A stretch of 64,000 nucleotides of DNA from Streptomyces globosus (GTDB lineage: Bacteria > Actinomycetota > Actinomycetes > Streptomycetales > Streptomycetaceae). Within the stretch, counting starts at the first letter, position 1. Each line of letters starts with the position of its first letter. Where the stretch lies: contig NZ_CP030862.1 in NCBI RefSeq assembly GCF_003325375.1, positions 2,297,501 to 2,361,500 on the forward strand, given 5' to 3'. The notes beneath the pieces were generated by a model. It was not told the DNA's origin. It did not search any database and worked only from the letters and a program-made list of their open reading frames with translations. Of the stretch, positions 59,252 through 64,000 are shown one piece after another. A program made the translations under genes and the position numbers.

Positions 59252-59615
59252 CAACCCACCTCCCGGATCCCCGGAACCCCTACGCCGGCTGCTCGGCCGA
59301 TCCGTACCGGTCCCCGTCCGCCCGCGAAGGGCGGCCGCTCCTCGTCGCGGTCCGCCCGGTGCGGGACCGCCTCCTGCCGCTCCGCCGGCCGGAGCCGGCG
59401 TGAGCCGCCCCACTTTAACATCCGGGGGTTTGTCGCACCTCGGCACGATCACCGATGATGATCGCGCCGAGGCGCCCGGACACCGGGGCCGCCGGCGCCG
59501 GGGAGCCAAACGGGTGGTGAGCCCGTGCTTCCCGTCATCCGATAGCCTCAGCCGACGTGCTGCCGCGCCCCCGTGCGGCGTCTGCCGCCGTGATCGCCGC
59601 AAGGAGTGAGTTCGT
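59252..59615. other. Divergent regulatory region before the lipid operon
   Basis: No gene supported. CCTCGGCACGATC (59438-59450) and GATCGCGCCGAGG (59460-59472) form a 13-bp inverted repeat with one mismatch and a 9-nt loop. TAGCCT at 59543-59548 could be a -10 for the operon. AAGGAG at 59601-59606 is the ribosome binding site for the CTG-initiated first gene. Confidence 0.5.
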
Positions 59616-61415
59616 CTGTCGACCGTCATCCTCACCGGTCTGCCGGTCCCCGGATCACCGCTCGCGGAAGAGCTGCGCTCCCTCGGCTTCGACGTGCGCA
59701 CCGCGGCCGCCCCGGCGGACGCGGCCGCGGTCCTCGCCGCCGTCCCCGCCGACCAGCGGGTGGCCGTCGTGGACAGCGCCTTCGTCGGGCACGTCCATGC
59801 GCTGCGCCTCGCGTTGACCGACCCGCGCTTCGACGCGTGCGCGGTCACCGGTGCCCTCACCGTCCGGCCGGCCGCGCGCGCGGCCCTCGACAAGGCCGCC
59901 GCGCTGCCCGAAACGGAAGCCGGCGACGGCCCCTGGGCCGACCGGCTCGCCGCCGCCGTCGAGGCCGCCGGGACCCCGGTCCAGCGGCCGGAGCTGGGCA
60001 GCCTCGTCGCCGCCGTCCCCGCGACCGCGGCGGAGCGGCAGGCCGCCGAGGCCGCCGTCGCGGCCGTGGACGAGGAGGCGGTGCGCCTGCGCTCCGCCGT
60101 GAAGTCCCGGGACGGGTTCTTCACCACCTTCTTCATCAGCCCCTACTCGCGCTACATCGCCCGCTGGTGCGCCCGCCGCGGCCTGACCCCCAACCAGGTC
60201 ACCACCGCCTCGCTGGCCACCGCGCTCGTCGCCGCCGGCTGCGCCGCCACCGGCGAGCGCTGGGGGTACGTCACCGCGGGCGTGCTGCTGCTCGTCTCGT
60301 TCGTCCTGGACTGCACCGACGGGCAGCTGGCCCGCTACTCGCTCCAGTACTCGACGATGGGCGCCTGGCTCGACGCCACCTTCGACCGGGCGAAGGAGTA
60401 CTCCTTCTACGCGGGCCTCGCGCTGGGCGCCGCCCGCGGCGGCGACGACGTGTGGGGGCTCGCGCTCGGCGCCATGATCCTCATGACCTGCCGGCACGTC
60501 GTGGACTTCTCCTTCAACGAGGCCAACCACGACGCGACCGCGAACACCAGCCCCACCGCGGCCCTCTCCGACCGGCTCGACAGCGTCGGCTGGACCGTCT
60601 GGCTCCGCCGGATGATCATCCTGCCGATCGGCGAGCGCTGGGCGATGATCGCCGTCCTGACGGCCTGCACCACCCCCCGCATCGTCTTCTACGCGCTGCT
60701 CGCCGGCTGTGCGTTCGGCGCGCTCTACACCACCGCCGGCCGGGTGCTGCGCTCGCTCACCCGCAAGGCCCGGCGCACCGAGCGCGCCGCCCGCGCCCTG
60801 GCCGACCTGGCCGACACCGGCCCGGTCGCCGAGCTCGCCGCCCGCGCCGCGGGCCGCGTCCTCGGCCGTACGGCGCCGGCCGCGGGGCTCGCCGCCGCCG
60901 TGGCCGGCTCGGCCGGCCTGCTGTGGACGGCCTGGGCACAGCCCTTCGGCGCCTGGCAGACCGCGGCGGCTGCCGCCGGCTACGCGGTGCTCGCCGGGGT
61001 CGCCGTCGCCCGCCCCCTGGCCGGGGCGCTCGACTGGCTGATCCCGCCCGTCTTCCGGGCCGCCGAGTACACCACCGTGCTGGTCCTGGCCGCCAAGGCG
61101 GACGTCCCCGGAGCCCTCCCGGCGGCATTCGGACTGGTCGCGGCGGTCGCCTACCATCACTACGACACGGTCTACCGCATCCGCGGCAACGCGGGCGCGC
61201 CCCCGCACTGGCTCGTGCGGACGATCGGCGGCCACGACGGCCGGGTGCTGCTGACCGCGGTCCTGGCCGCCGTCCTGGCGACGCGCGCCGCGGACTTCCG
61301 CTTCGCGCTCACCGCCCTGGCCGTCGCCGTGGCAACCGTGGTGCTCGCCGAGAGCATCCGCTTCTGGGTCTCCTCCGGGGCACCCGCCGTACATGACGAA
61401 GGAGAACCAGCATGA
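59616..61415 (+). CDS. CDP-alcohol phosphatidyltransferase with DUF5941 C-terminus (CTG start)
   Basis: Encodes 599 aa. The first ~150 residues (STVILTGLPVPGSPLAEELR onward) are a soluble Rossmann-like region of unknown role. The CDP-alcohol transferase motif is complete near residues 232-258: DCTDGQLAR, then G, D and D in MGAWLDATFDRAKEY. The C-terminal half is a multi-helix membrane domain matching DUF5941. AAGGAG lies 9 nt before a CTG codon at 59616. The next canonical codon (GTG 59694) would delete a conserved-looking N-terminus, so CTG is the likely start. It is translationally coupled (ATGA) to the nucleotidyltransferase. It probably links an alcohol to a CDP-activated lipid or the reverse. 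Confidence 0.82.
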   Translation: MSTVILTGLPVPGSPLAEELRSLGFDVRTAAAPADAAAVLAAVPADQRVAVVDSAFVGHVHALRLALTDPRFDACAVTGALTVRPAARAALDKAAALPETEAGDGPWADRLAAAVEAAGTPVQRPELGSLVAAVPATAAERQAAEAAVAAVDEEAVRLRSAVKSRDGFFTTFFISPYSRYIARWCARRGLTPNQVTTASLATALVAAGCAATGERWGYVTAGVLLLVSFVLDCTDGQLARYSLQYSTMGAWLDATFDRAKEYSFYAGLALGAARGGDDVWGLALGAMILMTCRHVVDFSFNEANHDATANTSPTAALSDRLDSVGWTVWLRRMIILPIGERWAMIAVLTACTTPRIVFYALLAGCAFGALYTTAGRVLRSLTRKARRTERAARALADLADTGPVAELAARAAGRVLGRTAPAAGLAAAVAGSAGLLWTAWAQPFGAWQTAAAAAGYAVLAGVAVARPLAGALDWLIPPVFRAAEYTTVLVLAAKADVPGALPAAFGLVAAVAYHHYDTVYRIRGNAGAPPHWLVRTIGGHDGRVLLTAVLAAVLATRAADFRFALTALAVAVATVVLAESIRFWVSSGAPAVHDEGEPA

Positions 61416-62164
61416 TCGGCCTTGTCCTCGCTGCCGGTGCCGGACGCCGCCTGCGTCCCTACACCGACACCCTGCCCAAGGCCCTCGTGCCCGTCGGCCC
61501 CGAGGGCGACGAGGAGAGCCTGACGGTCCTCGACCTGACCCTCGGCAACTTCGCCGCCGTCGGCCTCACCGAGGTCGCCATCGTCGTCGGCTACCGCAAG
61601 GAGGCCGTCTACGAGCGCCGCGAGGCCCTGGAGGCCAAGTACGGGCTCTCGATCACGCTGATCGACAACGACAAGGCAGAGGAGTGGAACAATGCCTACT
61701 CCCTGTGGTGCGCGCGCGAGGTCCTCGGCCGCGGTGTGATCCTCGCCAACGGCGACACCGTCCACCCGGTCTCCGTCGAGGAGACCCTCCTCGCCGCCCG
61801 CGGCGACGGCAAGAAGATCATCCTCGCCCTCGACACGGTCAAGAGCCTGGCCGACGAGGAGATGAAGGTCGTCACCGCCGACGGCCGCGGCGTGCAGAAG
61901 ATCACCAAGCTGATGGACCCGGCCGACGCCACCGGCGAGTACATCGGCGTCACCCTCATCGAGCCCGAGGCCGCCCAGGCCCTCGCCGAGGCCCTGAAGA
62001 CCACCTTCGAGCGCGACCCGGACCTCTACTACGAGGACGGCTACCAGCAGCTCGTCAACGACGGCTTCGCGATCGACGTGGCCCCCATCGGCGACGTCAG
62101 GTGGGTGGAGATCGACAACCACGACGACCTCGCCAAGGGCCGGACGATCGCATGCCAGTACTGA
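61412..62164 (+). CDS. Sugar/choline-phosphate nucleotidyltransferase
   Basis: Encodes 250 aa of the NTP_transferase family (MobA/RmlA/LicC-like). The nucleotide-binding signature GLVLAAGAGRRLRPYTDTLP is followed by PKALVPVG. Metal-binding Asp residues lie in VILANGDTVHPV and VRWVEIDNHDDLAKG. The element DNDKAEEWNNAYSLWCAREV resembles phosphocholine/phosphoalcohol cytidylyltransferases of the LicC type. It likely makes CDP- (or NDP-) activated head-group alcohol for the adjacent CDP-alcohol transferases. It overlaps its upstream gene by 4 bp and its downstream gene by 13 bp. Confidence 0.9.
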   Translation: MIGLVLAAGAGRRLRPYTDTLPKALVPVGPEGDEESLTVLDLTLGNFAAVGLTEVAIVVGYRKEAVYERREALEAKYGLSITLIDNDKAEEWNNAYSLWCAREVLGRGVILANGDTVHPVSVEETLLAARGDGKKIILALDTVKSLADEEMKVVTADGRGVQKITKLMDPADATGEYIGVTLIEPEAAQALAEALKTTFERDPDLYYEDGYQQLVNDGFAIDVAPIGDVRWVEIDNHDDLAKGRTIACQY

Positions 62165-63213
62165 CGAGGCTCATCCCCTCCCCGGTCGTCGTCGACATCA
62201 GCCGGGGCGCCATGGACGACCTGGCCGGCCTCCTGGCCGACCAGCGGATCTCCGCGTCCGGCAAGCTGGCCATCGCCATCAGCGGCGGCTCCGGCCAGGT
62301 GCTGCGCACCAAGCTGGAGCCGGTGCTGCCGCACGCCGACTGGTACGCGGTCGTCGACGGCACCATCGACTCGGCCGTCAAGCTCGCCGACGACATAAAG
62401 GGCCGCCGCTACGACGCCGTCGTGGGCCTGGGCGGCGGCAAGATCATCGACGTGGCGAAGTACGCCGCGGCGCGGGTCGGCCTGCCCATGGTGGCCGTCG
62501 CCACCAACCTGTCCCACGACGGCATCTGCTCGCCGGTCGCTACCCTCGACAACGACAACGGCCGCGGCTCCTACGGCGTGCCCACCCCGATCGCGATGGT
62601 CATCGACCTCGACGTGATCAAGGAGGCGCCCGTCCGGTTCGTCCGCGCCGGCATCGGCGACGCCCTCTCCAACATCTCCGCCATCGCCGACTGGGAGCTG
62701 TCGCACGAGGTCAACGGCGAGGCCGTCGACGGCCTCGCCGCCGCGATGGCCCGCACCGCCGGCGAGGCCGTGCTGCGCCACCCCGGCGGCTGCGGCGACG
62801 ACGAGTTCCTCACGGTCCTCGCCGAGTCCCTCGTCCTGACCGGCATCGCCATGTCGATCAGCGGGGACACCCGCCCCGCCTCCGGTGCCTGCCACGAGAT
62901 CAGCCACGCCTTCGACCTGCTCCACCCCGGGCGCTCCGCGCTCCACGGCGAGCAGGTCGGCCTCGGCGCCGCCTTCGCGATGCACCTGCGGGGCGCCGTC
63001 GAGCAGTCCGGGCTCTTCGCCGAGGTGCTGCGCCGCCACGGCCTGCCGGTCCTCCCCGAGGAGATCGGCTTCAGCGCGGAGGAGTTCGTCGCCGCGGTCG
63101 AGTACGCACCCCAGACCCGCCCCGGGCGTTTCACGATCCTGGAGCACCGCAACCTGTCCGCCGCCGATATCAGGGACGCTTACGCCGACTATGCCAAGAC
63201 CATCCGTAGCTGA
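62152..63213 (+). CDS. Glycerol-1-phosphate dehydrogenase-like (iron/zinc alcohol dehydrogenase family)
   Basis: Encodes 353 aa. It resembles sn-glycerol-1-phosphate dehydrogenase (archaeal EgsA, Bacillus AraM): VVGLGGGKIIDVAKYAAARV binds NAD(P). TNLSHDGICSPVATLDN, IGDALSNISAIADWEL and the His pairs in ACHEISHAFDLLHPGRSALH carry the metal ligands (Asp and His). This predicts reduction of dihydroxyacetone phosphate or a related ketone to an alcohol phosphate. Bacterial examples make unusual glycerophospho-lipids. ATG at 62152 overlaps the nucleotidyltransferase gene by 13 bp. The stereochemistry of the product is inference from family. Confidence 0.85.
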   Translation: MPVLTRLIPSPVVVDISRGAMDDLAGLLADQRISASGKLAIAISGGSGQVLRTKLEPVLPHADWYAVVDGTIDSAVKLADDIKGRRYDAVVGLGGGKIIDVAKYAAARVGLPMVAVATNLSHDGICSPVATLDNDNGRGSYGVPTPIAMVIDLDVIKEAPVRFVRAGIGDALSNISAIADWELSHEVNGEAVDGLAAAMARTAGEAVLRHPGGCGDDEFLTVLAESLVLTGIAMSISGDTRPASGACHEISHAFDLLHPGRSALHGEQVGLGAAFAMHLRGAVEQSGLFAEVLRRHGLPVLPEEIGFSAEEFVAAVEYAPQTRPGRFTILEHRNLSAADIRDAYADYAKTIRS

Positions 63214-63970
63214 GCTCCGGCCCGTCGTTCACCCGGAGGGCGTGAAGGACCGGCGCAGCGGCGAGCACTGGGGCGGCCGCCTGTACATGCGCGAGGTCTC
63301 CCTGCGCATCACCCGCCTCCTGGTCACCACCAAGGTCACGCCGAACCAGCTGACCTACGTGATGACCCTGGCGGGCGTCCTCGCGCTGCCCGCGCTGCTC
63401 GTGCCGGGCGTCTGGGGCGCCGTCCTCGGCGTGGTCGCCGTCCAGCTCTACCTGCTGCTGGACTGCGTCGACGGCGAGGTCGCCCGCTGGAAGAAGCAGT
63501 ACTCCCTCTCCGGGGTCTACCTGGACCGGGTCGGCGCCTACCTGTGCGACGCGGCCGTCCTGGTCGGCCTCGGCCTGCGCGCCGCCGACCTGTGGGGCGG
63601 CGGCCGGATCGACTGGCTGTGGGCCTTCCTCGGCACCCTCGCGGCGCTCGGCGCGATCCTGATCAAGGCGGAGACCGACCTGGTCGGCGTCGCCCGGCAC
63701 CAGGGCGGGCTGCCCCCGGTCAAGGAGGCCGCCGCCGAGCCGCGCTCCTCCGGCATGGCCCTGGCCCGCCGGGCCGCTGCCGCCCTCAAGTTCCACCGCC
63801 TGATCCTCGGCATAGAGGCCTCGCTGCTGATCCTGCTGCTGGCCGTGCTGGACCAGATCCAGGGCGGCCTGTACTTCACCCGCCTCGGCGTGGCCGTCCT
63901 GGCCGGCATCGCGCTGCTGCAGACGGTGCTCCACCTCGTGTCCGTCCTCGCCTCCAGCAGGCTGCGGTGA
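63191..63970 (+). CDS. CDP-alcohol phosphatidyltransferase family protein, second copy
   Basis: Encodes 259 aa with about six transmembrane helices. The transferase motif near residue 91 reads DCVDGEVAR, then GVYLD followed by RVGA. The final Asp of the D-x2-DG-x2-AR-x8-G-x3-D-x3-D signature is replaced by Ala. Loss of the last Asp occurs in some subfamilies and may alter acceptor chemistry. ATG at 63191 overlaps the preceding stop by 23 bp and a GTG of the next gene overlaps its own stop by 4 bp. Together with the first copy it implies two transferase steps in one pathway. Confidence 0.86.
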   Translation: MPRPSVAELRPVVHPEGVKDRRSGEHWGGRLYMREVSLRITRLLVTTKVTPNQLTYVMTLAGVLALPALLVPGVWGAVLGVVAVQLYLLLDCVDGEVARWKKQYSLSGVYLDRVGAYLCDAAVLVGLGLRAADLWGGGRIDWLWAFLGTLAALGAILIKAETDLVGVARHQGGLPPVKEAAAEPRSSGMALARRAAAALKFHRLILGIEASLLILLLAVLDQIQGGLYFTRLGVAVLAGIALLQTVLHLVSVLASSRLR

Positions 63971-64000
63971 GCGCCCCGCTGCGCGTCGGCGCGGTCGTCA
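63967..64000 (+). CDS. Start of next operon gene (truncated by window end)
   Basis: GTG at 63967 overlaps the TGA of the previous gene (GTGA). Only 11 codons are visible (SAPLRVGAVV follows the initiator). The beginning is compatible with a glycosyltransferase-type N-terminus, but this is only a guess from gene order. Confidence 0.4.
   Translation, partial: MSAPLRVGAVV

Noticed and set aside
1..64000. tRNA or rRNA genes
   Set aside because: No cloverleaf with a GGTTCGA-type arm and matching acceptor stem was found by reading; a covariance-model scan would settle it.

Overview
The DNA is very GC-rich with strong G/C bias at third codon positions. It carries a WhiB-like regulator, an SsgA-like sporulation protein, XRE/MmyB regulators, actinobacterial LigC/LigD-Pol type NHEJ genes and several leaderless genes, so it is almost certainly chromosomal DNA of a Streptomyces or very close relative. 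From memory (not checked), the order LigC, Pol, Wbl, desaturase, ABC-F, SsgA-like, FadA/FadB, SCO6745-type protein, Tex, Idi, lipid operon resembles the SCO67xx stretch of S. coelicolor. I see no tRNA or rRNA gene, no phage genes, no CRISPR array and no transposase.

Layout. 1-9.3 kb: an unidentified gene plus ECF-like sigma factor (minus), metG with a structured leader, an M20 peptidase, a frameshifted Pro-rich gene, a DUF4239 membrane protein, and a minus-strand XRE / ImmA-IrrE / MAB_1171c-type membrane protein module facing an MmyB-type regulator. 10.4-17.2 kb: GH4 glycosidase, Nudix hydrolase, two flavoenzymes, and a divergent ATP-dependent DNA ligase / primase-polymerase pair. 17.4-27.7 kb: Wbl protein, acyl-ACP desaturase under a double palindromic operator, ABC-F protein, SsgA-like protein, two secreted proteins, YciI-like protein, endonuclease V, an enoyl reductase-like protein and an MmcQ/YjbR protein.

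27.8-37.3 kb is a fatty-acid catabolic block: CoA transferase, a fragment of a luciferase-like monooxygenase, acyl-CoA dehydrogenase, thiolase and FadB, then a maltokinase-cap-like protein and a MerR regulator divergent from an acyl-CoA synthetase. 37.3-38.7 kb is non-coding and holds a ~1.16-kb imperfect inverted repeat built from nested palindromes and 62-64 bp tandem repeats. 38.7-48.7 kb: a small protein (possibly DUF6415-like), an XRE/TPR-type regulator, a HAD phosphatase, a secreted sphingomyelinase-like enzyme, an MpaB-family oxygenase, an exported M1 peptidase, an SCO6745-family protein and Tex.

48.8-50.6 kb carries a second ImmA-IrrE / MAB_1171c-type module, behind a promoter with a palindrome in its spacer and an intrinsic terminator almost at the start site. 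50.7-57.6 kb: SDR, second ABC-F, two DJ-1 superfamily proteins, enoyl-CoA hydratase, HdeD-like protein, anti-sigma-type ATPase and Idi. 57.8-64 kb: a methyltransferase-acetyltransferase fusion with a 26-codon upstream mini-ORF, and a tightly overlapping operon (CDP-alcohol transferase, nucleotidyltransferase, glycerol-1-phosphate dehydrogenase-like protein, second CDP-alcohol transferase, truncated next gene) that looks like a dedicated polar-lipid pathway.
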